Part shown: positions 34,688 through 46,928 of the stretch, one piece after another
Layout of the letters: the number at the start of each line of letters is the position of its first letter
Numbering within the stretch: position 1 is the first letter of the stretch
Source of the DNA: Entonaema liquescens
Taxonomy: Eukaryota > Ascomycota > Sordariomycetes > Xylariales > Xylariaceae
NCBI GenBank assembly: GCA_902805475.1
Contig: CADCSX010000010.1
Span: 310,001-374,000, forward strand
Length of the DNA: 64,000 bases
Reading direction: 5' to 3'
The notes under the pieces: model-generated
Seen by the model: only the letters and a program-made list of their open reading frames with translations
The model's database searches: none
Told to the model about the DNA's origin: nothing
Made by a program: the position numbers and the translations under genes

Positions 34688-36329
34688 TCACTGCTCCATG
34701 ATCGGTACAGGCATATGCGCGGGACCAGGGGTAACCATATGACTTCCACCATTAGCATTCTTCTTCTTTTCCTTCTTTGCCCATCGAAGGCCGCAAGCGT
34801 TGCAAAGAGTCTTGGGTCCTTGAGGGCCTTTTCTCCATTCCGGGGAATCGAGTGTTCCTGAGCCATGTTAGAATAATGATCCATGATGCTTACGCACGAT
34901 TTGTTATACGCACCACAGTCAGTGCAGACATATTCTTCTGCGACTTTTAGCTTCTTCTTTTTCTCTCCCGTTCTGGGGTCTCTATCGATCGGTATTGCAA
35001 TGCCAACATCGCCCTTGATTAGGGTCGGACTAGAATTGCCGGTAGTGATACCACGGCTTCGTTCCCCTTCGACATATCTTAAACCAGTCAACATCTCGAT
35101 AGTGTCGGTATGTGACGCGCCCTCGTATCTTGCCATCTTATCCCTAATCGAATCTGGTCGGTTTCCTGCTGTCACTCCCTCGAGATTCTCCCTTGTCAAT
35201 GCTATGTTAAGCGGTGTGGGTCTTTCGGGGGGCGGCATAGCTTGTGAATCAACATTTGTCTGGGTGAATAAGGCAGGGCTCTGAGAGGAGGTCAACATCG
35301 TATCCTCTGATGCGGCGATATCTGATCGACCCTCTTGACTTGCGAACCAGCTCTGCTGAGATGCCTCTTCTTCCTCCTCTTCCCTTCGAAGCTCCGCAAT
35401 TCGGCGTCTCAGTCGCTCGTTCTCAATCTTATGCTCCAAAAACGAGTCTAATAATGAAGCATTCTTAGTGGGATACGGCCGTGACATCATAAATACCGAT
35501 TGGCAGAACGGTGACTGATTTTCCGGGTTTGGCGCAAATTTAGCTGCGGCGATATGTGCGTGGCCGACAGACTCAAATATGGCATAATTGTCATCCTTCT
35601 TTTTAAGGCGATAGAACATTCGCAGTGGGTTCCCAGTGGCTATAGATTCGTTCATATCGGATGTGAAGGTCCCAACATCATCTGGATGAATTAGATCCTT
35701 GACAAACCGGTCGATCAACTCATCCGATTCATAACCTGTTAAGGACGTGACGCTTGGTGACGCATATTTAATTCTTCCGTGAGCATCCAGTATCTGCAAA
35801 AAGTCCTTAAGCTCCTCCACAACTTTCGCGGGCCAGTTCCTCCTCTTGGTGAATTCGGTCAGAGTGCTTCCTCCCTGTAGGGTAGGTTGCGCGGGGGCAG
35901 GGTAGCTCGGAGCAATGCCTGCAGTCGGCGGCGGCGGGACTGCGCTTTCACCCGTATTTGATGCAAATTGCATAGGGTCATTATGGATGAGCGCGGCTTG
36001 CGGGTTTGCAGCAGCAGCAGAAACTGGTGGGTATGGCTGCGTTGGGACAGCGGTCATATCACTAAGGCCATCAAGGCTCATTGGTAAACCGTCGAAGCTA
36101 GTGAACATGGAGCTATCGTAGAGCGCCATCATATCGTTCTGGTCGGCGGCCGTCATCTAATGTTATGGAATTCAGTATTAGTAGGGTTAGGGCATTAGAT
36201 TTGTGACTAGCGGCATTCGCCACGGCTGAGACATGAGAGCATACTGCCGTTAGTACTCACCGGGTTCAATGCAACCGGCGCTGTAAACTCAAATAAGTCA
36301 TTGTGGTTTGGTGGTGGTCCGTGGTCCAT
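34688..36329 (-). CDS. wc-2: White Collar 2 (PAS and GATA-finger transcription factor)
   Basis: Model: complement(join(34688..34857,34914..36156,36261..36329)), 493 aa. Exon 1 encodes MDHGPPPNHNDLFEFTAPVA and is joined by a 104-nt intron whose acceptor directly precedes an internal ATG. One PAS domain spans about 130-240 (KDFLQILDAHGRIKYASPS, GYESDEL, LIHPDDV). A glutamate-rich coiled segment lies near 280-290 (RRRIAELRREEEEEE). The type IVb GATA finger is split by a 56-nt intron just after its second Cys; spliced, it is C434-x2-C437-x18-C456-x2-C459 followed by a lysine-rich tail. The protein pairs with WC-1 as the blue-light-responsive White Collar complex that activates light-induced and clock genes in the nucleus. 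Promoter-side exons are GC- and repeat-rich. Confidence 0.95.
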
Positions 36330-37744
36330 GATAGAGATAGTGGGTCGTGACGGCGGCAACGGCAGCGGCAGCGGGAGCGGGAGCTTGGGTTTGAACCGTA
36401 TTCAAATGCGACGCAGCAGTAGTGTGTCTTATTACTGGGGAATGGAGAGCGCCCGGGTCTCTGCAGCGAGGGCATCTGGTCGATCGCACTCGAATAATAA
36501 AACGACGAATCGACGAATGGGAGGGTGTGGATCAGTCAGTCGAACTCGATGAAACTATGATTCGGGAACGAGTCGAAGATGATAGAAGGTTTTTTTTTTT
36601 AAAAAAGAAGAGGGATTCCACACAAGTTTAAACTACATAGGTACCCCCCGATATGGTGGATAGGTAAGGTTATATGTAGGTAGGGGTTGATAATGGAGAA
36701 GCTGCATGTAGATGTAGGTAGAGGATGGGAAATCATAGGTTAAAGGCAACTTTCAAAGCATATGTTAAAGCATATGGAGGGATTGGTAAAGGGGGCAGGG
36801 GCATATCGAAGAAAGCGGGATGGGATTTCACTTTCTCGATTAACAAAATGGATTGCCGTGTGACCTAGAATTGTACTTGTACTTATACGGAAGGTCGATT
36901 ACTATAATGTACATATACTACCACCACTACCACCACCAACTACTTAGGTAATACTACTAATAGCTACTTACATCTAGGTATGTAGGTAAGTCTGTACGCG
37001 GTAGCTCTTTACGTATATACCCACATAGAATATGTCAGAAGCCAAGGCGATCTGAAAAAGGGACCCATAGGTTGGACGATCGCTAGGTAATTAGTACATA
37101 TATCCTCTTACTTGTGCTACCTTTCACAGTTACATATAGATATCTTTGCTTACTTTTGCGTAATGCCGGAGATAGGAGTTTTCTTTTTGATACTATGTAA
37201 TTAGGTTCAGATAAAAAAATAAAATAAAATAAAAAAACAGGGCATACTGCATTAGCTTTACATGTAAATATGCTCTCTAAGTGCTCGTTAATAAAAGCTG
37301 CAGTCCCCCTCCCTCTTGCGTCTATTACGTTTACCAAGTTTACCAAGTTATGTAATTATACATAAAGTGGAACTAAATCTGGGAGGGCAGATCTAAGACT
37401 GAATTGCCCGCTCCTTCTTCTCCGGTGGTCTAAGCAAACTAAGTTTAGGCTGCTGCAGGTACTGCTCTAGTAGGTACCTCCATAAAATACGTTGGTACCT
37501 ATGACTTCTAAGGCGCGTCCCTCCTCCAAAATCCGTAGCACAACGCGTCCATCTTACAAATTATTCAAAAAGCAACTTCATAACCAACTTCCACCACGTA
37601 CAGGACTAAATAAAGAAAGACTCATCATCAGCCTTCCCACTAGTGAGCAATCCCTTCAGACCTGCAATTACTAGATCGTGTCAGTCTCATAGCATGGGAC
37701 GACTGCTTTGTAGTCCGGACAACTCAGGACTTTGATCTGTCGCA
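36330..37744. promoter_or_regulatory. Divergent promoter region of wc-2 and rad50
   Basis: About 1.4 kb between divergent starts. It contains GC-rich repeats near the wc-2 start, an A/T mononucleotide run near 36590-36606, a CCACCA run near 36920-36940 and several CTAGGTA-like words (36940-36990). No specific light-response or clock element could be assigned by eye. Confidence 0.45.
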
Positions 37745-40700
37745 ATGTCAAAGATAGACAAACTGTCCATCTCGGGCGTTAGGTCCTTTAGTCATCTCAC
37801 TCGAGAAACTATTCAATTCAACACTCCTCTCACTCTCATCGTCGGGTATAACGGCTCAGGTAAAACTACCATAATCGAGTGTCTTAAATATGCCACTACC
37901 GGCGAGCTGCCTCCCAACAGCAAGGGAGGAGCTTTCATTCACGATCCTAAGCTATGCGGAGAGCGAGAGGTACTGGCGCAGGTCAAGCTCAAGTTCAAAG
38001 TCCCCCCTGATACTACTTATGTTGTCACCCGTAGCCTACAGCTCACTGTGAAGAAGACCACGAGGTCCCAGAAAACCCTTGAAGGCACCCTCCTCACCGA
38101 CCACGGAGGCGAGAAGAGCTCAACCTCATCCAGAGTAATTAACCTCGATACCGCCGTCCCTACCAGCTTAGGTGTTGCTCCAGCCATTCTCGACGCTGTG
38201 ATATTCTGCCATCAAGACGAATCATTATGGCCTATGAGTGAACCTTCCGCCCTCAAAAAACGGTTTGATGAGATCTTCGAGGCCATGAAATATACTAAAG
38301 CAATCGATAACCTTAAGATGCTAAAAAAGAAGCAGGGTGAAGATCTACAAAAGTACAAGATAATGGAGGGTCAAGACAAAATAAATAAGGAGAAGGCCGA
38401 CAGGTGCGAAAAACAATCCAAGGCATTGTTTGACGAAATAGAGAAGCTGCGCAAGGAGTGCGAACGGATGGAGGAGGAGAAGGACGAGGCTGACCGCAAT
38501 GCTGTCGAGATGCACCGAGAGGCGAACAGCTTTCTCAACATCGTGAACGATTTGAAGAGCAACCAGCGGGAACTTGGCTATCTTGAACAGAAATTAGAGG
38601 AAACGAAATCCAGAATGACTGAGATGGATGAACCCGACGATTGGCTGCAGGATACTCTAGCACAGTATGAAGACCGGGTTGCTAGGCTGGAACAGGAGCT
38701 CAAAGAGAATATTGAGCAATTCCGGCAGTACCAGAAGGATCACTCGAGGACTAGTGACGAGGTAAAAGAGAAGTTGGCAGAACAGGGTATGCACCAATCC
38801 GATAAGGCCAAGTACGAACGTCAACTTGCCCTACGGGTCGAACACATCCACCAGGCAGCTCAATTACATAGCATTCGTGGCTTCGATGGAGATCTGGATG
38901 ATCGTAAAGTTCAAACATTCCAGGAACGAATTCAGACTCTCCTGGCAGATAAGAAGCGAGAATTTGAGAATCTACAATCGGAGAATGCCGATGAGCTCGA
39001 AAAGAAGCGAGCCGCCATCGGTGACTTGGATAATCAAAAAGCTCGTCATACGCAGAATCGCATTTTCGCGAGGCAAGCGATTGGCAAGATAGAGAAACGA
39101 ATTGCAGCCCTGCAAAAAGACCTCAACGCGGTAGAAGTTGACGAAGGAAGCAAGGCACTACTGGACGCATCCTTTAAGGATGTAGAACAGCGGCTCGGGC
39201 AGGCCACCCAGGAACTACAGAAGGCTGATTTCGATACAAGATTGCAGCAAGAAGAGAGCAAGCTACAGCAACTCGAGGCCGAGGAGAATAGACTTAAACT
39301 TGAGCTCATGGAATCTACCAGGCTCCTTGCTGACCGGGCGCAATTAGACGTTCGCAAGATGGAGTTGGCTGACAAGAAGCGGAAACTGGATACTCTCACC
39401 AGCACCTGGAGCGATAAGATATCTAGCATGATTAGCAGCTTGTGGGAGCCTCCAACTATTAATCGCGAGTTTCAGAACGCTTTACAGCTGAAGACACAAG
39501 CCTATGACGAGTCGGTCCGAAAGCGTGATGATACTGTCCAGCAACTTAAGCAAGTACAATATACACTTTCCAGTTCACAAGCAACAGCCAGGAAGCACAA
39601 TGAAGAGATAGAACGATGCAAGTCAGCGGTACTTAACGCGCTTAAGGCAGCAGATTCTACATCCGAACCGAGTGTTGATAAGCTACCTCAAGAGATTGAG
39701 CGTCTCGAAGAGGAGATCCTTACCTTGGAAAAGGATTTTGTCCTCTTTGAACACTTCAAAGACTACTATCTAGAGTGCCAAAAAGTGTTGAATAAACACA
39801 ATAGGTGTAAACTCTGTGACCGCACCTTCGTTGATGTAAATGAGAAGTCGCGTTTGGTTAAGAAAATCAAGGAAGCGCTTGGGGAAAGTAAAAAGGAGGA
39901 GATGCAAACCGAGCTGGCTGAGTGTGAGGAGTTATTAGGGAATCTTCGAGCTGTTCGTCCTCAAAGTGAAACGTACGCTAGACTCATGTCGGAAAAGGAC
40001 GATATTAACAGAGAGATTCAAGTGGCCAAAGAAAGAGAAGACGCCTTAGTGCAAAGCGTAGAGGAGATGGATGAGGTCGTCCGCGGAAGGTTGGAAGAGA
40101 AGCAAGACCTGGAATCGATGAGCAAAACAGTGCACAATATCTCTCAAATCCACAAGGAGATCGAAGAGGCCGAGGCTCAAGTGGAAAGTATTATGTCTCA
40201 ACAGCAGTCCAGTGGTACAGTTCGAAGCACACACGAGATCCATGAACTACAAGACAAATGTGCCGAGCAGATGAAAGGAGTGAAGCATAACTGTTCTCAG
40301 TTATCAGGCGACAGACAGCGCATGCGGGATCTAATAAGCTCCCTTGAGCTTGAGCGAAGTCGACTAAGTAATAGAATTAGCGATGCTGGCCGGCAGCTTG
40401 AGAGGAAAAAGTACTTCCAAGATCAGATTCAGGCCCAGAAAGACGACATGAATAAGCAAAAAGAGGTCATCCAAGAAGCAGATAAAGAAATAGGGTTAAT
40501 CGAGCCCGAAATTTCCAAGGCTAAAACTATCCGAGATGACACGCAGCAGAGAGGACGTGCAAAGGAGAAAAAGGCTGCCGATGAGCGTGATGGGCTGGCA
40601 ACGTCAGTGAATAAACTCAAACTAGTCAACAACGACATACAAGACTATCTAGACCGCGGCGGGCCAGCCCTTCTTGCTGCTAACGAGCGGCAAATTCAGT

Positions 40701-41668
40701 CGCTCGACAAAGTCATTAAGCGTATCGAGAAAGATATGAACGACTTGACAGCACGGACTAACAAAATCAAGGAGGAGGTTAGCAACAGCGAGTTGAGGAA
40801 GAAGAATATTATAGATAATCTCACTTACCGGAAGACACTTCGAGATATCGAAAAGTTCAGACGAAATATTGAAGAGCTCGAATCTCGAAATGCTAACGAG
40901 GATTACGAGCGGCTTGATGCAGAAGCCAAACATTGGGAATCACGGAGCCATATGTTGAATGCAAATATCAGTTCTATAAAAGGAACGATGATGAGTAAAG
41001 ACGGCGAGTTAGAGCGTCTCATAGCCGAGTGGGAAACTGATTATAAGATGGCAAAAGAAAAGTACCGCGAAACGCACATTAAAGTAGAAACGACTAAAGC
41101 AGTGATCGAGGATTTAGGCAAATACGGTACAGCGCTCAGCAATGCTATCATGCGATATCACGCGCTCAAGATGGAGGAAGTAAACCGGATCGCAGGCGAG
41201 CTATGGCAGAGCACGTACCAAGGCACAGACATAGACACAATTCTAATCAAGTCGGACAGCGAGGTCACGACGGGCCGCAGCTCGTACAACTACAGAGTAT
41301 GCATGGTGAAGCAAGACACCGAGATGGATATGCGAGGGAGATGCTCGGCCGGCCAGAAAGTATTAGCGAGTATTATTATCCGTTTAGCATTGGCAGAATC
41401 ATTTGGTATCGGCTGTGGGTTGATCGCACTGGATGAGCCTACAACCAACCTCGATCGAGACAACATTCGAAGCTTAGCTGAAAGCCTACATTCTATCATC
41501 AAGGCCCGAAAGGCGCAGGCCAATTTCCAACTCATCGTTATCACACACGACGAAGAGTTCCTTCGACACATGCGCTGTTCAGATTTCTGCGACTACTTTT
41601 ACCGCGTGAAGCGCGATGACAAGCAGAACAGCGTTATCGAGCGCGAGAGCATTTCTACCGTCCTTTGA
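37745..41668 (+). CDS. rad50: RAD50 DNA double-strand-break repair ATPase
   Basis: Single exon, 1307 aa, full family length. N-terminal Walker A is GYNGSGKTT at about residues 34-42, followed by the Q-loop region ending FCHQDESLWP. Long heptad coiled coils (about 200-1100) flank the zinc hook, with Cys688 and Cys691 in CKLC. The C-terminal ATPase half has the signature CSAGQKVLAS and Walker B LIALDEPTTNLD near 1225-1236, then the H-loop ITHDEEFL. RAD50 works with MRE11 and NBS1/XRS2 to tether broken ends, start resection and activate ATM-type signalling, in the nucleus. Nothing is missing or broken. Antisense frames over the gene are shadows. Confidence 0.98.
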   Translation: MSKIDKLSISGVRSFSHLTRETIQFNTPLTLIVGYNGSGKTTIIECLKYATTGELPPNSKGGAFIHDPKLCGEREVLAQVKLKFKVPPDTTYVVTRSLQLTVKKTTRSQKTLEGTLLTDHGGEKSSTSSRVINLDTAVPTSLGVAPAILDAVIFCHQDESLWPMSEPSALKKRFDEIFEAMKYTKAIDNLKMLKKKQGEDLQKYKIMEGQDKINKEKADRCEKQSKALFDEIEKLRKECERMEEEKDEADRNAVEMHREANSFLNIVNDLKSNQRELGYLEQKLEETKSRMTEMDEPDDWLQDTLAQYEDRVARLEQELKENIEQFRQYQKDHSRTSDEVKEKLAEQGMHQSDKAKYERQLALRVEHIHQAAQLHSIRGFDGDLDDRKVQTFQERIQTLLADKKREFENLQSENADELEKKRAAIGDLDNQKARHTQNRIFARQAIGKIEKRIAALQKDLNAVEVDEGSKALLDASFKDVEQRLGQATQELQKADFDTRLQQEESKLQQLEAEENRLKLELMESTRLLADRAQLDVRKMELADKKRKLDTLTSTWSDKISSMISSLWEPPTINREFQNALQLKTQAYDESVRKRDDTVQQLKQVQYTLSSSQATARKHNEEIERCKSAVLNALKAADSTSEPSVDKLPQEIERLEEEILTLEKDFVLFEHFKDYYLECQKVLNKHNRCKLCDRTFVDVNEKSRLVKKIKEALGESKKEEMQTELAECEELLGNLRAVRPQSETYARLMSEKDDINREIQVAKEREDALVQSVEEMDEVVRGRLEEKQDLESMSKTVHNISQIHKEIEEAEAQVESIMSQQQSSGTVRSTHEIHELQDKCAEQMKGVKHNCSQLSGDRQRMRDLISSLELERSRLSNRISDAGRQLERKKYFQDQIQAQKDDMNKQKEVIQEADKEIGLIEPEISKAKTIRDDTQQRGRAKEKKAADERDGLATSVNKLKLVNNDIQDYLDRGGPALLAANERQIQSLDKVIKRIEKDMNDLTARTNKIKEEVSNSELRKKNIIDNLTYRKTLRDIEKFRRNIEELESRNANEDYERLDAEAKHWESRSHMLNANISSIKGTMMSKDGELERLIAEWETDYKMAKEKYRETHIKVETTKAVIEDLGKYGTALSNAIMRYHALKMEEVNRIAGELWQSTYQGTDIDTILIKSDSEVTTGRSSYNYRVCMVKQDTEMDMRGRCSAGQKVLASIIIRLALAESFGIGCGLIALDEPTTNLDRDNIRSLAESLHSIIKARKAQANFQLIVITHDEEFLRHMRCSDFCDYFYRVKRDDKQNSVIERESISTVL

Positions 41669-42398
41669 AGTAGAAGGATCAGGAATGCCTCGCTGTTCCC
41701 AACAACTGCCTTTCAATAGCTACTGTATTCTGCTATATGGTTTATACGTTTTGGCACTGGCGCCTCGGGCTCGATTTGCGCTAAAAGTACCTAATTACGC
41801 CGGAGTTATACGAATTGACTGAGATCTCATAATGGATTACGGAATCATGTACCGCACTCTGGCTAGCTTTGTGAGGGAAGCCTACAACACTCGGAATGGA
41901 TCCAAGCGAGCATTTTATACGTAGGTAGTTACATATCTAAGTAGCCAACGTAATAATATCACGATGTATGCGTAATTCCATCCTGTAGTTGTCTATGACG
42001 CGCCCATTCATTCACTCTTCCACCGAATAGTCTACGGGGTATAAGTAGTAACGAGGGCTAGAACAAGACGCAGCATCCATTCATACAAAATATCCTATGT
42101 GACAATAACAAATGACTTTCCCGCCATCGCCTGTAGTCCATAATCCACCGCCTTCTGGTATCAAGTCACAAGTTCCGAACGTCCCGAGACCGAACGAAAA
42201 ACAAATACAGTATGCCCTTTCCTTCCCTTTCTTTCCCCCTATACCAGTCCAGCCAAATTCGACTTAGGACTGTGGTCCTTATCATACGGATGCCCAAAAG
42301 TAACAACGGTTCGCGAATCGCAGCCGAATAGTATTTCCTTATCCTCTCCCGCTTCTGTGTAATAGCTACAGCCAACGACGAAGATTAGGAAGCCTATC
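41669..42398. other. Intergenic between convergent rad50 and PP4R2 genes
   Basis: About 730 bp, with short frames only. It should contain the 3' untranslated regions and terminators of both genes. Confidence 0.5.
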
Positions 42399-44200
42399 CT
42401 AGACGCTCCCCTGCTCCCCTTTCTCTCCTTCGTCCTTACTGCCGGAAGTATCCATAGCCTCTGATTCACCCTGTTGTCCTTCCGTAGCCGGTTCCTTATC
42501 CTCCTTCAGCTTCTTCGTCCCCCCAGCGCCCTCGGGCTCGTCCTCAGCCTCCCGTTTCGTTTCCCGATCACTATTTTCGCCTTCCGATGCCTCGACATCC
42601 ATCTTATCACCCGGCGTGTCTGTTTTCGGGGACTCTTGCTGCTACCGCGACCCCTGCCGCGGCCTTACGACCAACTGCTGCTTCGACGTCAATGCCTTGC
42701 ATCTCGACGCCGCCGGGTCCGCCGATTGTAGTGCTGCCGGGGCTTGTGCTACCGTGTTGCGGGCCCATGTCCTCTGGTCCGATTTCCTCGGGTCCGCGGG
42801 CGTGTGGCTTCTCGTCGTCAGAGCCGGTTACCGAGCCCAGGGGAGCATCAGCGACTGTGCTAGGGGCAGCATTGCTATCTGTAGAAGGGGGTATCCATGT
42901 TTGGAGGCGACTGGGACTTCCTCTCAGTTTCGGGGCTATCGGATGAAGTTGGCGTCGCCACATTTTGAGGGGACTCGGTACCCGAGGCGGATGCTCGTCG
43001 GTGAACTTGGGCGTGTGGGTTCGCGCTATGCACATGGTGGCTGGGCACAAGTTGGCTGACGGGAACCACACCAGCACGCTGTTCCTGACGAAGCAATTCA
43101 CCTTGGGTTACGCCAATACCGCGGGCGCCCATCGAAGGGATGCCGTTAACCGACACCGAGACTGTCTCGATGCTCCCCACGCCATTGGGGCCGTCGATAG
43201 TCTCAGTGCTTTCCGTACGCACCTCGCCTTCTAGATCACCACTGCTTATTGGTCCAACTGATCCGCTGTTCTGACTGTTGGGACTTCTGGTTCCCGGTGT
43301 TCCTAGCGGGGTTGGGGAAGGTCCACCAATTCCGTGCTGGTTTGGCTGAAGCCAGGGTATAGGGGTCAAAAGGGCTCCGCCCAAAGCTTCGTCGCTACCA
43401 GGTGCAGCAAAAGGGGACGGAGAGGCTATAGCCATAGCTTCAGATATTCCATTAGATAGCAGCGATGCTGTTTTCATATCTGGTACTGCTGGAGGAAGTG
43501 GATAGACATTGAGGCCCGAGGTCACATGAACAACTCTGTCAAGAGCATGAAGATAGGTCGGCAATGTACGGTAGTGATGTCTAGGTACTAAGACAAGCTC
43601 CGATAAGCGTTGTAAGGTGTGTGGGGGATACTTAGGAAAAGTAGATTTCAAAGTGGAGGTTATCTCGGTAAGCATAGAGCTGATTTGGGGTGGTAGTGGT
43701 AGTGTGCCCGGGGGGAGAGCTGTTGTGGAAGAGGCGGGAGCCGATGTGGGCGGCTGGTCTATCCGCGGCGCAATAGGGGTATTTTCTTTATTATCTTGAG
43801 AAGATACCGAGCTCGGAGGCTCTAGAGGTGATGACGGTAGTGGCGACAGGAAATTCTCTGTAGGCTCTGAATGGCGTCTAGCTAAAGGCGGATGTGATAT
43901 CGAAGATGGAATAGTAGTAGCCGCCGTCGAGGATGGTAGATTTGGAATTGGGAATTCATGATGTGTGATCTAATTGAGAGGGTTAATACGTAATCGCCCA
44001 AAGTTAACATACCATACCAACCTTTTCGATTCGTGATACTATTCCCGATAATAAGGCTGGCCATATGGAACTGTTTTCAATAGTAAGAGACCTCGCTGCG
44101 AAAAAAGTGAATAGAAAGCCATTGTGGTTTATGCTTACTAGTCAACTGAACCCCCATTAGCGATTGCGCGTAAGACATCCTCCTCTTCAATATCCATCAT
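42399..44200 (-). CDS. Protein phosphatase 4 regulatory subunit 2 (PP4R2/Psy4-like), two apparent frameshifts
   Basis: Model: complement(join(42399..43969,44022..44070,44139..44200)). The N-terminus MMDIEEEDVLRAIANGGSVD continues through a 68-nt intron into YSIWPALLSGIVSRIEK and a 52-nt intron into ITHHEFPIP, the conserved start of the family. The core has FPKYPPHTLQRLSELVL, HYRTLPTYLHALDRVVHVTSG and DEALGGALLTPIPWL. The tail is acidic and disordered with VEMQGIDVEAAV. Homology and codon pattern shift frame at a run of five C on the coding strand (42887-42891) and again near 42634-42646, each equal to one extra base. PP4R2 is a regulatory subunit of the PP4 phosphatase, acting in DNA-damage recovery. 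For the second intron GTTGGT fits homology best, though a stronger GTATGT lies 9 bases on. Confidence 0.85.
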
Positions 44201-44481
44201 ATTGGATAATATTTAAAGCGCTATGGTTATAAAGTGCAAGCAGCAGTAAGTGATTTAGTAAGTGATTTTTTTGAGTTGACGTCGAATCACGTATCCAGCT
44301 CCTAAAAGCTTGGGTATTTTTTTTTGACGTAGTTGCGGTTTGTTGCGCGGTTGCGCGAATGGCGCGTGGGGCCTCCACTAAATTGATTAACTAATTCAAT
44401 GCTAACTTTTTGAAAGTTTACACTACGATAGCTTGGAGGTAACCCGTGGCGGTGCATAGGTATCAACCGAGGCTGAGTTCC

Positions 44482-44516
<35 letters not shown>

Positions 44517-46728
44517 GCTCGATCTTCGATTAAATTCAACCTTGAAGTCTGACTACTAATGAAAATGGGTCTGATTGTCCAAGATTCAGCCTCCTCAACA
44601 AGTCTAGATTATTAGGCTTAATTAGGTACGTATCATAGATTAAGAGGAGGTTGAGTTGTGGATAATCAAATTCCAATATACTAGGTACCTACGTAACCAA
44701 CACAAAGGGATGCTAAATATCGAATCCTAAGGTGGAGTTTCGTTTCAGAATTTATTATAATTTGACTAGTCAATTATACTACATGTACAGTTTCTCTTCG
44801 CGACTTATTTGCTCCAATATTTAAGAAAAGTTGCAATGGAAAGCGCATATGCAGTATAAAGTAACCTTCCTGTAAGTAGTTACTATTCAAAGTCTCGACA
44901 ACATATTGTAATAGCCTACAATCTGTTTGGGAGGATGGAGGCATTAGGTAGCCTGACGATCAACATTGACCATCTAAGGGGCTGAGCCATCTTGGCATTG
45001 TGCTCTACCCTGTTCACCTCATATTTCCATGCATCGTTCTGCGCGTGGGACTCCGCTATACATAGGCTGAAAGTCCCTGTTGCATCTGGGACATCGTAGA
45101 TAACAACGGTTTGTAAATAACTTGGTGCATAAGGGTCCTCGTTCGGGGATTGGTAACCCCCGGATTGAATAAAAATAATAAGAATAATAAGAATAACCGA
45201 TGCTTTGCGATACAATTGTTACCTTACATCCATCATGTAGAACGGGTAATTGTAAATAATGTGAACAAGAATTGATTCAGCCAAGCAGTCTTAGCAAGTT
45301 ACACAAAACTCATAATACGAAGTCGAGGCGTTTTCAAGTGACATAAGATTGGACCTCTGTACATTATGTAAAGATATGTATATGTAAATGTACCTAAGAT
45401 GTAGGAGATAGGTACGTACGTGCATACGTGCATACGTATTTTCGTATTAATAAACCATGAACCTGGGCATTTCAAGGTAAGGCGAAAGATGGTCAAGATG
45501 CATAGCATACCTATGTACCTAGCATACCCTCTCCCAAGGAATGGAAATCTCTAAAAGTAGAGTTCGCTAGTATTACACTAGACTTTTAGCAAATTCGCTA
45601 ACAAATGTCACTAACAGAAGTTACCGAAAAGTCCTACGTCCCCACTAACTTAGCGCATGGCCTGTCCTGCTACTGTAGTCCCCGTACTATGTTAGGTACC
45701 TGTTAGTATGCACAAGTCAGCACAGCCCGTTCGAAATTCGGAATTGAATTACAGCTGTTGATCCGCGTACCCATCCACCCCGTCACTACCTAGACCTGAA
45801 CATCTGACATTCAATCCGAATAACGGTTCAAACTTAATTTCTCATCCCTTTCACTATCAGACATATCAGACCAAAAAAAAAAACACAACAACAACGATAT
45901 CGTCGCATCGTCCTTTTTTTTTTCCGTAGAGACTACCTATCCCCTCACTTAATTCACGGATTTCCTCTTTTCCGTCTTAGTCTTGAACTGCGCCCCGTTC
46001 TTCAAAGCAGCAAACGACCGAATTATTAGCTGCACCCGTCAAGCCACGATGCGAAGCACCTAAACCTAACAATTTAGTATTTCCTTTTTGTCGCTCGCTG
46101 AGACCTGTGTCTTCGACATCGACTTCGATTCCGACTTCGACCTGTCAAATACCCGAATACCCCAGGAGTCGATCCTTCAAAAGTTAATTGTGACAAGAAG
46201 CACCGAATAATCCCCAAGAGATTCCCTCTTCGCGCGCACATTCAACACACATAGAGCCCGCCAAGCAAAACGGACTGCCAGTCTAGGCCGCGGACTGAAC
46301 CGAATACAACCCCCTTGCTTCATTCAACCCTCGTCACGGATCAAACCTATCAATCTGTTTCAGGAAGTTCAGCACGTCCAAACTTCTATCGGCTTCGCAA
46401 ACAATAATTAAAACCTCGCCATCGATCATTCACCCCATCTACAATACATCGCGACGTTTTCGTAGATCGGCGTTGATAGCCTCTACTAACGTCTAAATTG
46501 TTTTGTCGCTAACTGACTTCCTTTGTTCCTTTTTCCTCTTACTCAGTGTTACCAGCCCCGCCAGGTTATTATTATTCGCATTGCTTGAGGCAGTGGGAAT
46601 AAAAGAGAAAAAATCGAGAAGGGCGTATTAGGTTGACGATTAAGCGAACTAAAATCATCGACCGAGTCATAAACAATATCACCAATAAGCATCTCGAACT
46701 CTCCCATTTTCTATTCGCGCTCGCCATT
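44201..46728. other. Long intergenic stretch, no gene recognised
   Basis: About 2.5 kb. It contains a 28-base T run (44485-44512) and pyrimidine-rich leader-like sequence from about 46500. A 99-codon minus-strand frame near 45.0-45.2 kb has no family resemblance. No ATG is seen between about 46060 and 46728 that would start the next gene. Confidence 0.5.
44485..44512. repeat. Poly(T) run of 28
   Basis: An uninterrupted run of T on the + strand in intergenic DNA upstream of the PP4R2 gene. It may be the A-tail scar of a retroposed sequence on the minus strand, but no flanking duplication or element body was recognised. Confidence 0.85.
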
Positions 46729-46928
46729 TGTCCGACTCCTCACTTTCGGGGGAGTCCAGTACCAACAATCTGGCGTTCGGACAAACTTCTCCGTCCTTTC
46801 TAGCTGGGGATTCAGCGGGATTCCGGCAAATCCCTTCCAATCAATCATTTCATTCTCCAGAACAAGAATACGCCCAATACTCGCAAGCGCAATATCCTCA
46901 GCAACACGTCGGTCGTCGCGACACCACG

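Noticed and set aside
42616..43234. Overlapping + strand frames over the PP4R2 tail
   Set aside because: GC-rich low-complexity antisense shadows.
44485..44512. Poly(T) as the tail of a retroelement
   Set aside because: No target duplication or element body could be seen next to it.
44916..45215. 99-codon minus-strand frame
   Set aside because: No recognisable domain; the hydrophobic start arises from an AT-rich repeat (AATAAT units).
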